Shown one piece after another: positions 1 through 7,638 of a DNA stretch of 32,220 nt (position 1 is the first letter of the stretch; every line of letters starts with the position of its first letter). Under the pieces are notes generated by a model that worked only from the letters and a program-made list of their open reading frames with translations, made no database searches and was not told the DNA's origin. A program made the position numbers and the translations under genes. This DNA is from Paraburkholderia phosphatilytica (GTDB taxonomy: Bacteria > Pseudomonadota > Gammaproteobacteria > Burkholderiales > Burkholderiaceae): assembly GCF_003443895.1 (NCBI RefSeq), contig NZ_QQOA01000059.1, positions 1 to 32,220 on the forward strand. The letters are read 5' to 3'.

Positions 1-12
1 CATCTTGGCCAT
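1..12 (-). CDS. Start of an unidentified minus-strand gene (cut by window edge)
   Basis: Only four codons (M-A-K-M) lie inside the window, so the product cannot be named. The start is supported by a strong Shine-Dalgarno sequence, GGAGGA on the minus strand at 20-25, seven bases before the ATG at 10-12. The roughly 180 bases between this start and the end of the XRE gene (13-190) hold its leader. They include two overlapping short inverted repeats around 102-121 (CGCTA/TAGCG and CGGTT/AACCG), which may be regulatory. Nothing else is visible there. Confidence 0.6.
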
Positions 13-190
13 GAACCGTTCCTCCGATCAAGGTACTGACCTTATAACGCGCGAACTGAAGGTCGGTTGTCATGGATTAAGTAAACCTCAATAAGGGTGA
101 AACGCTACGGTTTAGCGAACCGCACGAGAAGGGTGAAGCAGCCCTGAACATGCGTTGCGAGCGTCAATGGCAAATTCCGTATAGTTGAAT

Positions 191-577
191 TCATTCGGAT
201 GCCTGCTCATCTTCGAGACTGGTCGTGTCCTCAAGCGGCGCACCGACGATCGCGGCGACAAGCCCCAGTACTCCTCTCTTTTCACGAGGCCTCAATTCAC
301 GATAGCCGGCGAGAAGTCGCTCCTCGTCCTCCTCAAGGGCAAGTGTCGCAAGTTCAGATGTCCGCCCAGTCAGCAGATACTGGACGTCGACACCGACCTG
401 CGCTATCCGAGCCAGATAACTGGCGTCCGGAAATCTGAGGCCCTTTTCGTAATTGAACTGCGCGTGTTTCTGCACGCCGCCGACATTCGCGAAATCCGTC
501 TGGGTCATGTGCAGGCGACGTCGCTCCTGCTTCAGGCGAATGGCAAAGGTATCCATTCGTGAACTCTCTATTGACAT
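191..577 (-). CDS. XRE-family helix-turn-helix regulator (phage-repressor-like)
   Basis: This is a 128-residue DNA-binding protein. Residues about 12-70 read as a Cro/C1-type HTH: a basic first helix (RLKQERRRL), the MTQTDFA recognition region, and the segment from FNYEKG to the LARIAQVGVDVQYLLTG end typical of repressor-like Burkholderia regulators. The last 50 residues are charged and end in an acidic tail. Two starts are possible. The ATG at 577 has AAAGAAAG just upstream, and an internal ATG at 556 (MDTFAIRL) has AGAG about seven bases upstream and fits the family's usual N-terminus better. The gene faces away from the paralogous pair at 707-1608. Its 5' end overlaps the -35 box proposed for that pair, which suggests it represses the pair and itself. 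The regulator class is secure; the target is inferred. Confidence 0.85.
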   Translation of the reverse strand: MSIESSRMDTFAIRLKQERRRLHMTQTDFANVGGVQKHAQFNYEKGLRFPDASYLARIAQVGVDVQYLLTGRTSELATLALEEDEERLLAGYRELRPREKRGVLGLVAAIVGAPLEDTTSLEDEQASE

Positions 578-611
578 TCTTTCTTTTGAATACTATTGTG
601 GATTGTGTATT
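571..611 (+). promoter_or_regulatory. Putative promoter and operator between XRE gene and paralogous pair
   Basis: TTGACA at 571-576 is followed after 17 bases by TATTGT at 594-599, a plausible sigma-70 promoter reading toward 707. The inverted repeat AATAC (589-593) / GTATT (607-611) brackets the -10 box, and a TTGTG element is repeated within it. The -35 box overlaps the start region of the XRE gene, the usual layout for a repressor that controls a divergent transcript. Inferred by eye only. Confidence 0.4.
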
Positions 612-706
612 CGGATGACTACCTGCCCATGGTATCGCGCCAGGGCGCAGTCATACCTGTCTGCGCGTTGGCAGACAGTTCGATATCTCGTGAGAGAGGA
701 AATCCC

Positions 707-1114
707 ATGTCAATTGCCTACGAAATCCGCGGCGCGCTGCCAGTCCGTGCCGACTTCAGGCGCACGCATGCCAGACAGCTCGCCGAAACTCTCGCAAATC
801 CTGCAGATGTCTACTTTGCCACGGACGCCGTCACCCAATCGCTTGTCTTACGCGTCAGAGGTGCACTTTCGGACGATGAACAGAAGTCGGTTGAAGACAC
901 GCTGAGACAGTTTTCACGCAGGTGGGCAATTGCAGGCGCCATCTTCAGCCGACAGCGCTACGGCCATCATTCATTCGTGCTTTTTGGCGTGACGCCCCAC
1001 GTCAGCCTGCTCGACGAACTTGCACAGTTGCGCGTGCAGTTCGATGTGTTACTGGCACGTCAGGCCGAAGTCCTTGAACAGTTCGCCACAGCAGAACAGC
1101 AGTCCGTAACCTGA
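707..1114 (+). CDS. Hypothetical protein, first of two tandem paralogues
   Basis: This is a 135-residue soluble protein of a family I do not recognise. The ATG at 707 is chosen because GAGAGAGGA lies at 692-700, seven bases upstream; an ATG at 596 gives a longer frame without support. No signal peptide or membrane segment is visible. It aligns almost without gaps to the product of the next gene. Shared features are an N-terminal beta strand ending in G-x-x-P-V, D/E-V-Y, D-x-V, L-R-V-x-G, a D-D pair followed by a helix, an A-G-A-I motif and a strand ending V-x-G. The C-terminus is helical. The strand/helix alternation suggests a small alpha/beta fold. It lies downstream of a divergent XRE repressor, as accessory, prophage-derived or stress-controlled genes often do. 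Confidence 0.7.
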   Translation: MSIAYEIRGALPVRADFRRTHARQLAETLANPADVYFATDAVTQSLVLRVRGALSDDEQKSVEDTLRQFSRRWAIAGAIFSRQRYGHHSFVLFGVTPHVSLLDELAQLRVQFDVLLARQAEVLEQFATAEQQSVT

Positions 1115-1161
1115 TTACGGGAAACACATCTGACACTTGCCAGCGTATGCGGAGGTTTGCA

Positions 1162-1608
1162 ATGGAGAAAGCAATCTACGTCCTGTCGGGTTCAATCCCT
1201 GTACACGACGACTTGGAAGTGGAACAGATCGAGCGGCTCACGCGGCACATAAGCGGGTTCGCAGAAGTGTACCTCGGACACGATGAAGTCGCACACGCTG
1301 TATCGCTGCGCGTTTCAGGCACGATGCTGCGGGACGATGCCCGTTTAATCGACCGGCGCATTGAAAAATTCGCGGAAGAGTACTGCAGCGCCGGGGCAAT
1401 CCTTCTGAGCGAGTGGAACGGCCTGACGAGATGGCTCGTGGTCGGGATGAACTGGCATGTGCAGTGCCTTGTCAGGCTGGGCGCTGTGCAGGAACAGTTC
1501 GCGAGGTTGATAGAACGGGATTTCGATTTTCTGGTGAGACTTGAACCACCGGACGGGAGCAGTGGTGGCCTAAGCCAGCATCTGATGAGCGTTTCAATCT
1601 CAACCTGA
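1162..1608 (+). CDS. Hypothetical protein, second of two tandem paralogues
   Basis: This is a 148-residue protein related to its upstream neighbour, 47 bases away. The start at 1162 follows GGAGG at 1151-1155 with six bases of spacing; the in-frame ATG at 1147 would place that GGAGG inside the gene. The core (residues about 3-120) keeps the G-x-x-P-V, E-V-Y-x-x-x-D-E-V, S-L-R-V-S-G, R-D-D, S-A-G-A-I and V-V-G positions of the first copy. Overall identity is low, so the duplication is old or the two were acquired together. The C-terminal 25 residues are a glycine/serine-rich extension absent from the first protein. The two probably share the promoter near 571-599. They could form a hetero-oligomer. 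No function can be given from sequence alone. Confidence 0.7.
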   Translation: MEKAIYVLSGSIPVHDDLEVEQIERLTRHISGFAEVYLGHDEVAHAVSLRVSGTMLRDDARLIDRRIEKFAEEYCSAGAILLSEWNGLTRWLVVGMNWHVQCLVRLGAVQEQFARLIERDFDFLVRLEPPDGSSGGLSQHLMSVSIST

Positions 1609-2335
1609 GAGCCAACGGCATCCGGACACGTGAATTGGTCATGCGCACGACGTCCAGCTTCTGCGACCAATGGGGCATCGGCAACAAGGTCCCGCAACCA
1701 TTTCAGCCATTTGAACAGGTGATGATCGGGCTTTTCGCAGAACCCGTCGTCTGTCGTGATCTGGTTGCATCAGCCGGTCAGCACTCGTCTATCCACTGTA
1801 CTGCTCCGCTTCTGCCACTGGTCCCCTGGACAAAGAGTCGCCCGTCGTGTTGTGAATTCGTTGAGTTGCGGCGGACGATTCCGAAGAACCAGAGTCTCGC
1901 GCCTCAGTTGCGATAGAGCGCAACGCACTTGCTGGCAGGGGCAGGGCCTCGAGGTGTGCAGGATCCCTTGGCCAGAACTCCGGCAACAGCCCTCAGACGG
2001 TCTGCGAGTTCATCGAGTTTGGAGATGCTCTCCGACGCACGTGATGGTCACCTGCATCCAGAATCTGACGACCGGCGAACATCGCAACGTCAGGCGCTCG
2101 CAACAAAACTTCGCGTCGCTGACCATTGCTTCGCACGCGAAAGGACAACGTAATCGCAACGCGATAAATGCTGCGAATGCGCGCATAAAATGCGGCATTC
2201 AATCGCTAATCCACGCAGCAAACGTTTCACACAAACTTCTTACACAGTCTCCATACTACGCAGCGCATCGCGTGGCCCGCTCTTCGTCACGCGTCACATC
2301 AAGCGATTTAACCATCGGTTCTGTGTGGAGACGTC
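1609..2335. other. Gene-poor interval of about 0.73 kb
   Basis: No convincing gene was found. The long plus-strand frame from 1756 is rich in Arg, Ser and Cys, runs through the start of the following lipoprotein gene and looks spurious. On the minus strand, about 2032 down to 1914 encodes a plausible peptide (a KLDELADRL helix ending at a TGA) with an in-frame stop upstream and no start codon, so it may be a gene remnant. A GAATGC/GCATTC inverted repeat lies near 2173-2198. Base composition is lower in GC than in the neighbours, as expected of decayed accessory DNA. Confidence 0.5.
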
Positions 2336-2581
2336 ATGCATCTTCGAATGCCTGTCGCGCTCGCGTTGCTGGCGAGCGTGAGCCTGTGCCTGACCGCCTG
2401 TGGTCCCGACGAATCCGCTTCGACGTCCGCCACGTCCGTCTCCAACGCGCAGCAATCCACACCGCCGCAATCCGCTTCCATCAACGATCCGGTGAATCTC
2501 CAGGCTGCCGTCACGTCCGGCGAGCAGCAGCAGGTCGCGCCGATCGTGCACTATGCGCCGGACACCAGCTCTGCCCAGTAG
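2336..2581 (+). CDS. Small lipoprotein preceding phospholipase C
   Basis: This is an 81-residue predicted lipoprotein. A signal peptide with a hydrophobic core (residues 5-17) ends in the lipobox L-T-A-C with the modified Cys at position 22. The mature part is only about 60 residues, rich in Ser, Thr, Gln and Pro and without obvious domains. The start follows GTGGAGA with about six bases of spacing. The stop is 42 bases before the phospholipase gene on the same strand, so the two are probably co-transcribed. A role in folding, retention or release of the phospholipase at the envelope is a guess from position only. A small tethered chaperone for the exported enzyme is one option; an unrelated envelope lipoprotein is another. 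Confidence 0.75.
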   Translation: MHLRMPVALALLASVSLCLTACGPDESASTSATSVSNAQQSTPPQSASINDPVNLQAAVTSGEQQQVAPIVHYAPDTSSAQ

Positions 2582-2623
2582 ACGTCAACGCGTGCGACTT
2601 CTTCACAAGATCAAGGTGAATCC

Positions 2624-4756
2624 ATGACATCGAATAGCCGTCGTCGTTTTCTGCAATCCGTCGCTTCGACCGCAGGTGCCGCTGCGGCGATGACCGTCTT
2701 CCCCGAGTCGATCCGCCGCGCGCTCGCCATTCCGGCGTCGTCGCGCACGGGCACGATCCGCGATGTCGAGCACATCGTCGTGTTCATGCAGGAAAACCGT
2801 TCGTTCGACCACTACTTCGGCCACCTGCGCGGCGTGCGCGGCTACAACGACCGCTTCCCGATTCCGCTGCCGAACGGCAACCCGGTGTGGAAGCAACCGT
2901 CGGCGGAGAATTCGGCGACGCCGGTGATTCCGTTTCACCTGAACACGCAGACGACGAGCGCGCAGTGCGTCGGCGATCTGGATCACTCGTGGTACAAGAC
3001 GCAGTACGCAATCGACTTCGGCAAGTACGACGCATGGGCCGCGAACAAGACGGACATGACGATGGGCTATCACCTGCGCGCGGACATTCCGTTCCACTAC
3101 GCGCTCGCCGATGCCTTCACGGTGTGCGACCACTACTTCTGTTCGCTGCCTGGACCGACGCACCCGAACCGTTCGTATCTGATGACAGGCACGGTCGATC
3201 CGACCGGCAAGTACGGCGGCCCGCTGCTCGACAACAACGACTACGTGGACGGCGACGGCCCGCCGACGTATCAGCTGCTGTCGTGGCAGACCTTCCCGGA
3301 GCGCCTGGATGCGGCCGGCGTGTCGTGGCAGGTGTATCAGCAGGGCCTGACGGGCGCCGATCCGCTGAACGGCAATTACGGCACCAACGTGCTGATGAAC
3401 TTCACGCAGTACATCAACGCGCCGGTCGGCTCGTCGCTGTACAACCGCGCGATGTCGGTGCGTACCGTCGACCAGCTGAAGGCCGACGTGCTCGCGAACA
3501 ATCTGCCGCAGGTGTCGTGGCTGCTGCCGCCGGCCGCGTATTCGGAGCACCCGTCGTACACGCCGGCGTATGGCGCCGAATACACGTCGCAGATCCTCGA
3601 TGCGCTGACGGCGAACCCGGAGGTGTGGAGCAAGACCGTGCTCTTCATCATGTACGACGAGAACGACGGCTTCTTCGATCACATGGTGCCGCCGCAACCG
3701 GCGACGACGCGCGCGCAGGGTCTGTCGACGGTCAGCGTCGACGGCGAAATCCACAACGTCGTGAATCCACAGCGCGGCGGCAGCTACACCGCCGACGGCT
3801 ATCCGTACGGCCTCGGTCCGCGCGTGCCGATGACGGTTGTCTCGCCGTGGTCGAAGGGCGGCTTCCTGTGCTCGCAGGTATTCGATCACACGTCGGTGAT
3901 CCGCTTCATCGGCGAGCGTTTCGGCGTGAACGAGCCGAACATCACGCAATGGCGCCAGGCAGTGTGCGGCGACCTCACGAGCGCGTTCGACTTCCGTACG
4001 CCGGATGCGTCGTTCCCATCGCTGCCAGACACAAGTAACTACATCGCGATGGCGGACGAGCAGTGCGCGTCGAACCCGAAGCCGACAGTGCCGACCGCGC
4101 CGACGCCGGTCGATCCGCAGGAGCCGGGCGTGCGTCTCGCGCGTCCGCTGCCGTACGAGCTATATGTGCATGGCCACGTCGACACGTCGAAGAACGAGTT
4201 CGCGATCGAGTTCTCGAATCTCGGCGAGCAGGGCGCGCACTTCTGGGTGTACGCGATGAATCGCACCGATGGCCCGTGGCGCTATACGGTTGAAGCGCAC
4301 AAGTCGCTGCGCGACACGTGGAGCCTCGCGAACACGAACGGCGTGTACGAGTTCATCGTCTACGGTCCGAACGGTTTCGTGCGTCAGTTCTGGGGTTCGG
4401 CTGCGAGCGCCGTGCAGAACGCGCAATCGGGCAATCATGGCCGCGTCGCGCTGCCGGAAGTGACGGCGGGCTATGACGTCGCGAATGGCAACCTGCATCT
4501 GAAGCTGACGAATCGCGGCGGCGCACCGGTGCAACTGTCGATCGTCGACAACGCGTATGGCGCGCCGTCGCGCCACTTCACGCTCTTGCCGGGTCTGCAG
4601 ATCGAAGAAGCGTATGTGCTCGCGTCGAGCCATCACTGGTACGACCTGTCGGTGTCGGACGGTAACGTGTATCTGCGCCGCCTCGCGGGTCACGTCGAGA
4701 ACGGCCGCCCGAGCTTCTCGGATCCGGCCGCGACGATGCCGATCATGTCGTTCTGA
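2624..4756 (+). CDS. plcN: Phosphocholine-specific phospholipase C (Tat-exported)
   Basis: A 710-residue enzyme that hydrolyses phosphatidylcholine-type lipids to diacylglycerol and phosphocholine outside the cytoplasm. The N-terminus carries a twin-arginine signal (S-R-R-R-F-L-Q, residues 5-11) and an Ala-rich hydrophobic stretch. Residues about 45-430 form the phosphoesterase domain of the alkaline-phosphatase/acid-phosphatase superfamily: F-M-Q-E-N-R-S-F-D-H-Y-F-G at its start, G-P-T-H-P-N-R near residue 180, and Y-D-E-N-D-G-F-F-D-H near 344-353. The C-terminal region (about 505-700) contains two beta-rich repeats of the DUF756 type found in this family. Length matches the Burkholderia and Pseudomonas non-haemolytic enzymes (about 700 residues). 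The start follows AAGGTGA. A likely role is scavenging phosphate, choline or lipid from eukaryotic membranes. The symbol follows the family name; no haemolytic/non-haemolytic distinction can be proven here. Confidence 0.95.
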   Translation: MTSNSRRRFLQSVASTAGAAAAMTVFPESIRRALAIPASSRTGTIRDVEHIVVFMQENRSFDHYFGHLRGVRGYNDRFPIPLPNGNPVWKQPSAENSATPVIPFHLNTQTTSAQCVGDLDHSWYKTQYAIDFGKYDAWAANKTDMTMGYHLRADIPFHYALADAFTVCDHYFCSLPGPTHPNRSYLMTGTVDPTGKYGGPLLDNNDYVDGDGPPTYQLLSWQTFPERLDAAGVSWQVYQQGLTGADPLNGNYGTNVLMNFTQYINAPVGSSLYNRAMSVRTVDQLKADVLANNLPQVSWLLPPAAYSEHPSYTPAYGAEYTSQILDALTANPEVWSKTVLFIMYDENDGFFDHMVPPQPATTRAQGLSTVSVDGEIHNVVNPQRGGSYTADGYPYGLGPRVPMTVVSPWSKGGFLCSQVFDHTSVIRFIGERFGVNEPNITQWRQAVCGDLTSAFDFRTPDASFPSLPDTSNYIAMADEQCASNPKPTVPTAPTPVDPQEPGVRLARPLPYELYVHGHVDTSKNEFAIEFSNLGEQGAHFWVYAMNRTDGPWRYTVEAHKSLRDTWSLANTNGVYEFIVYGPNGFVRQFWGSAASAVQNAQSGNHGRVALPEVTAGYDVANGNLHLKLTNRGGAPVQLSIVDNAYGAPSRHFTLLPGLQIEEAYVLASSHHWYDLSVSDGNVYLRRLAGHVENGRPSFSDPAATMPIMSF

Positions 4757-4806
4757 TGCGGTTGATAGTGTAGCGGGTTGGGTTATGTTGGGCTGGCTTG
4801 AAGGAA

Positions 4807-4839
4807 AAAGCGGTTCGCGCGTTGTGCGTGAACCGCTTT
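4807..4839 (+). terminator. Rho-independent terminator after phospholipase C
   Basis: A perfect 10-bp stem (AAAGCGGTTC at 4807-4816, GAACCGCTTT at 4830-4839) with a 13-base loop is followed by the T-rich GTTATTTTGTG. It lies 50 bases past the phospholipase stop. On the other strand a run of As becomes Ts, so it may also serve the convergent gene ending at 4865. Confidence 0.85.
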
Positions 4840-4864
4840 GTTATTTTGTGTTTGCCGCCCCAAC

Positions 4865-5251
4865 TCACCCCTTCGGCGCCACCAGATTCGCATCCCGCGC
4901 CAGCCGCCAGCGCCCATCGCTGCCTTTGCGCAGCACCGTCAGCGTATAGCCCGCATGCCGCATCGTGCGGCTACCGTCGGGCGTCGTGATCGAGATGTCG
5001 AGATAGTTGCGCAGCCACGCCCATTCGCCGTTCACGTTCACTTCGAGCACGTCGGCACGACCATCCATCTGCGTGCCCTGCATCTGCTGCGACATCGCGC
5101 GGAATACGTCCTTGCCGAACGGTTCCTGGCCCGGGACCATGAACACCATGTCGTCGGTCATCAGGTCCATCAAGGTGGTGAGATCGCCGCGCTTGCTCGC
5201 GGTCATCCAAGTGTCGACCACGTCGCGGACTGCTCGCTCGTCGTTCGTCAT
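4865..5251 (-). CDS. NTF2-like / SnoaL-type (SgcJ/EcaC-like) protein
   Basis: A 128-residue single-domain protein of the cone-shaped NTF2-like fold. The pattern is typical of the DUF4440/SgcJ group: N-terminal helices with W-M-T-A-S-K-R-G-D, L-M-D-L-M-T-D-D-M-V-F, then P-F-G-K-D, and strands ending G-x-W-R-L-A-R-D-A-N. Members include small isomerases and ligand-binding proteins, and the exact activity cannot be read from sequence. The ATG follows AAGGAG with seven bases of spacing. The gene lies downstream of the secreted-protein gene on the same strand (94-base gap) and converges on phospholipase C. Confidence 0.85.
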   Translation of the reverse strand: MTNDERAVRDVVDTWMTASKRGDLTTLMDLMTDDMVFMVPGQEPFGKDVFRAMSQQMQGTQMDGRADVLEVNVNGEWAWLRNYLDISITTPDGSRTMRHAGYTLTVLRKGSDGRWRLARDANLVAPKG

Positions 5252-5345
5252 GTCGCTGCTCCTTTTCGAATTGCATCAGGTCACAGCTTACATGCAAGCA
5301 TCGTGCACGATGCCTGCTGCGCCGCGCGAATGCCTTCAGCGCGCG

Positions 5346-6161
5346 CTACTTCGTGAGCTTCACGCCCTTGTCGAGCACCTCGCCCGTATGCGTATCGAAA
5401 AGCCACGCACCATCGAGTTCGTAGTAAAGCGTGGTGCGATGGATAAACTTGAGCGTCGGGTCGTCGTCGCTCGGTTCGATGCGCGCATCGGTCTGCAGCA
5501 TGAACGGCCGGATCAGATGGCCGACGAGCGCGACCGCGAGCGAGTTCTGCGTGCGCCCGAACGTCGCCTCGTCCATCCGCGTGCTCAGCGATAGCGTGCG
5601 GTTCGAATCGGCATGTGCAACGACGAGCCCCGCGATGTCGATCTTCTGGATGAAGCCGCGCTTCTCGGCATCCGGAGCCACGGTCAGTCGGTAGCCGCTC
5701 TTGCCCTTCACCGTCTTCGCCAGCACGATGTCGTCCTCGCCCTCGTCGGAGAGATCGGCTTCGATCGACAGGCGGTGACGATCGCGGTCGTACAGCACGC
5801 CACGCGACAGCGGCACGACGAATGCAGTCTCCGGAACATTCGCTGCGGCGAGTTTCTCGCGGTCGCCGTGTTCTTCGAGCAGTTCCTTCACGACCGACTG
5901 CTTGACGGGCGTCGTGGTGTACAGGCCGGCCACCTTCAACCGCCGCTCGAGTTCCTTCAAGTCCGCGCCTTCGAACTCCGGCCCGAACGTTGTAGCGTCA
6001 CGCGCGACCACCGGCACCTGCCCCGGCATGCCGTTGCCCGCGACGGCGGCCGCATGGGCGTCGAGCGACGCAAACGGCGCGAGCGGCGACAGCGCCGCGC
6101 ACAGCAATAACAACGTGCGCAGGCGACCTGTGGTGGAGCGGGCGGCAAAGCGGATCTTCAT
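5346..6161 (-). CDS. Secreted protein of unknown function
   Basis: A 271-residue protein with a clear Sec signal peptide: an Arg-rich N-terminus, a hydrophobic core (L-L-L-L-C-A-A-L) and a probable cleavage site after D-A-H-A near residue 37. The mature protein is rich in charged residues and predicted beta strands and has no transmembrane segment, so it is probably periplasmic or released. I do not recognise a domain. No strong Shine-Dalgarno precedes the ATG. The neighbours on this strand (NTF2-like downstream, SRPBCC/ArsR upstream, separated by 142 bases) give no functional clue. The coding call is supported by the signal peptide, the length and the codon pattern. Confidence 0.75.
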   Translation of the reverse strand: MKIRFAARSTTGRLRTLLLLCAALSPLAPFASLDAHAAAVAGNGMPGQVPVVARDATTFGPEFEGADLKELERRLKVAGLYTTTPVKQSVVKELLEEHGDREKLAAANVPETAFVVPLSRGVLYDRDRHRLSIEADLSDEGEDDIVLAKTVKGKSGYRLTVAPDAEKRGFIQKIDIAGLVVAHADSNRTLSLSTRMDEATFGRTQNSLAVALVGHLIRPFMLQTDARIEPSDDDPTLKFIHRTTLYYELDGAWLFDTHTGEVLDKGVKLTK

Positions 6162-6303
6162 GGCAAAGCGCGTGAGGGCGACGTGTTGTTATATCGACCG
6201 ATCTTACTGTGTGTCGCGCGATTCTGCGCGGCGCGCGAAACGTAAGTCCGGGCTCGCACACCCTCCGTCGTTTACCGTTTGTTAGCGGCGCCGCCCGCAA
6301 ACG

Positions 6304-6852
6304 TTAGCGCGCGGAACGCTGCCCGTAAGCGGCGTCGATGGTACCGAAGAGCGTCCAGAACGCGGGCGGCGTGCGCCCGTTCAAACGCTCGCGCAGCACT
6401 TCGAGATGCACGTGCCAGCCGCCCGTCACGCTGCGGCGCGCGTCCGGCGTGCCGAACTGCCGGTGCGTCAGCACGAGCTTCACGTGATCGCCCTCGTCCG
6501 TCAGCTCGATCAGGACTTCCGACGGTCCGCCGTCCATGCCATCGCTCCACGTGAAGCCGAGCACGTGCGGCGGCTCGAAGCGCGTCACGCGATGCTCGGA
6601 GCGATGCCCATGCTCGATCGCGCGAAACCGCTCGGGAATCGGCGCCTGATGCGGCGACAGGTCCGCGTGATGGAAAAGCAGCTCGAACGGCGCGCCGATC
6701 TCGGCTTTCATGTCGCCAGCGGCGAGCCACTGCGCGCGCCGGTCGGACTCCACGAGATACGACCACACGCGTTCGATCGGGCCCGGCGCGCGGCGCGTGA
6801 AACACACGGACTGCGCGTCGGGCTGCTCGGGAAAATCTGCCTCGTCGATCAT
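6304..6852 (-). CDS. SRPBCC (AHSA1-like) domain protein
   Basis: A 182-residue protein of the START/Bet v 1-like helix-grip fold. The pattern V-W-S-Y-L-V-E-S-D-R-R-A-Q-W-L-A-A-G-D-M followed by E-P-P-H-V-L-G-F-T-W, a Thr/His beta strand (L-V-L-T-H-R) and a C-terminal G-G-W-H-V-H-L helix is characteristic of the AHSA1 family. These proteins bind small hydrophobic ligands. It overlaps the ArsR-type regulator gene upstream by four bases (ATGA), so the pair is translationally coupled. That ArsR-AHSA1 pairing is common in Proteobacteria, and the operon is probably derepressed when the regulator responds to stress or a ligand. The physiological ligand is unknown. Confidence 0.9.
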   Translation of the reverse strand: MIDEADFPEQPDAQSVCFTRRAPGPIERVWSYLVESDRRAQWLAAGDMKAEIGAPFELLFHHADLSPHQAPIPERFRAIEHGHRSEHRVTRFEPPHVLGFTWSDGMDGGPSEVLIELTDEGDHVKLVLTHRQFGTPDARRSVTGGWHVHLEVLRERLNGRTPPAFWTLFGTIDAAYGQRSAR

Positions 6853-7253
6853 GCTTCATCTCCTTGGGTTGGGGCCCCGTCCGGCGGTGCGTCTGCATCC
6901 GCACTTGCATCCGCGGCCGCGTCGCGGCGCAACAGCGTGTCCAGCACGTCGAGCCGCGCGGCCCAGAAGCGCTCGTAGAAGCGCAGCCATTCGTCGGCGG
7001 CGGCGAGCGGACCGGGCTCCATCCGGCATACGTGCGAACGCCCGTCCACGCGCCGCCGCAACAGGCCCGCGTCTTCGAGCACCTTCACGTGCTTCGATAC
7101 CGCCGCGAACGACATCGAGAACGGCTCCGCGAGCTCGCGGATATTGCGTTCGCCGTCGGCGAGCCGGCGCAGCAGCGCGCGGCGCGTGGGGTCGGCGAGC
7201 GCGTGAAAGATGCCATCGAGATCGGCGAACGGGTTCGGCATGGCGGCATACAT
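6849..7253 (-). CDS. ArsR/SmtB-family winged-helix regulator
   Basis: A repressor of about 134 residues. The winged helix covers the first about 90 residues: I-F-H-A-L-A-D-P-T-R-R-A-L-L-R-R-L, then E-L-A-E-P-F-S-M-S-F-A-A-V-S-K-H-V-K-V-L-E-D-A-G-L-L as the recognition helix, and R-R-R-V-D-G-R-S-H as the wing. No Cys-x-Cys metal site is present, so it belongs to the non-metal (SdpR/AHSA1-linked) branch. The frame also opens at a GTG at 7262 and at an ATG at 7241; the ATG at 7253 is taken, with AGGTG upstream at a long spacing, and the exact start is uncertain. The tail is Ala/Asp-rich. It is encoded with the SRPBCC gene and has a palindromic operator candidate just upstream, consistent with autoregulation. 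Confidence 0.88.
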   Translation of the reverse strand: MYAAMPNPFADLDGIFHALADPTRRALLRRLADGERNIRELAEPFSMSFAAVSKHVKVLEDAGLLRRRVDGRSHVCRMEPGPLAAADEWLRFYERFWAARLDVLDTLLRRDAAADASADADAPPDGAPTQGDEA

Positions 7254-7272
7254 GAAGGACACGGCACCTATA

Positions 7273-7290
7273 TTAAACCATATGGTTGAA
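7273..7290. promoter_or_regulatory. Candidate ArsR operator palindrome
   Basis: AACCATATGGTT at 7276-7287 is a perfect 12-bp palindrome, extending with one mismatched pair to 18 bp (7273-7290). It lies 20-37 bases upstream of the ArsR start. A-T-rich AACCAT/ATGGTT palindromes are typical of the regulators that partner AHSA1-type proteins, so this is probably the autoregulatory operator. Confidence 0.65.
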
Positions 7291-7638
7291 TGTTTTGAAG
7301 AGGCTGCTCACATTCGTCTGAAGTGCCGCAATGGATTCATGCTGGGCCCGTAGTCTTGACACCCCGGCGTTGCATTTCTTCCGAGCAATGCGCAGAACGA
7401 AGCCCGAAGGGCGACTCACACGGGGGCCTTTGCGTCAACATCGGTGAAAAAATAGCGGGCCGTCGTGCGATTTACCGATTCAATTGGCGAAAGGCAACGC
7501 AGCGTCCTTTAATCGAAAACCCTGCCTGCGGCTGGGAACTTTTGCCGGGTTCGCCCGGTATGAACTGCCAGTGCTCGACCGACCTGATGCACGACTACAA
7601 GAAACGATACTGATCGCGAACGCCCCCCGGAGAGTCCG
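7291..7638. other. Intergenic interval between ArsR operator and DUF3562 gene
   Basis: No convincing gene was found. A 96-codon plus-strand frame (7323-7613) lacks a ribosome site and family features. A hairpin with a TTCG tetraloop (CCGGG 7545-7549, CCCGG 7554-7558) lies about 80 bases before the DUF3562 start and may be part of its leader. A shorter GCCC/GGGC hairpin lies near 7402-7412. Confidence 0.5.

Noticed and set aside
1453..1600. Possible frameshift or extension at the end of the second paralogue
   Set aside because: The frame closes cleanly with a stop at 1606-1608 and the extra tail has normal codon use; a longer C-terminus is simpler.
1756..2619. A 287-codon plus-strand frame across the gene-poor interval
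   Set aside because: It is rich in Arg, Ser and Cys, has no recognisable domain, overlaps the clear lipoprotein gene and runs up to the phospholipase start, so it is a spurious GC-rich frame.
2603..3949. A 448-codon minus-strand frame opposite phospholipase C
   Set aside because: It is extremely Arg/Val/His-rich and lies fully antisense to a well-supported gene; such frames are common in high-GC DNA.
7323..7613. A 96-codon plus-strand frame before the DUF3562 gene
   Set aside because: No ribosome site, no family features and mixed composition; more likely leader sequence.
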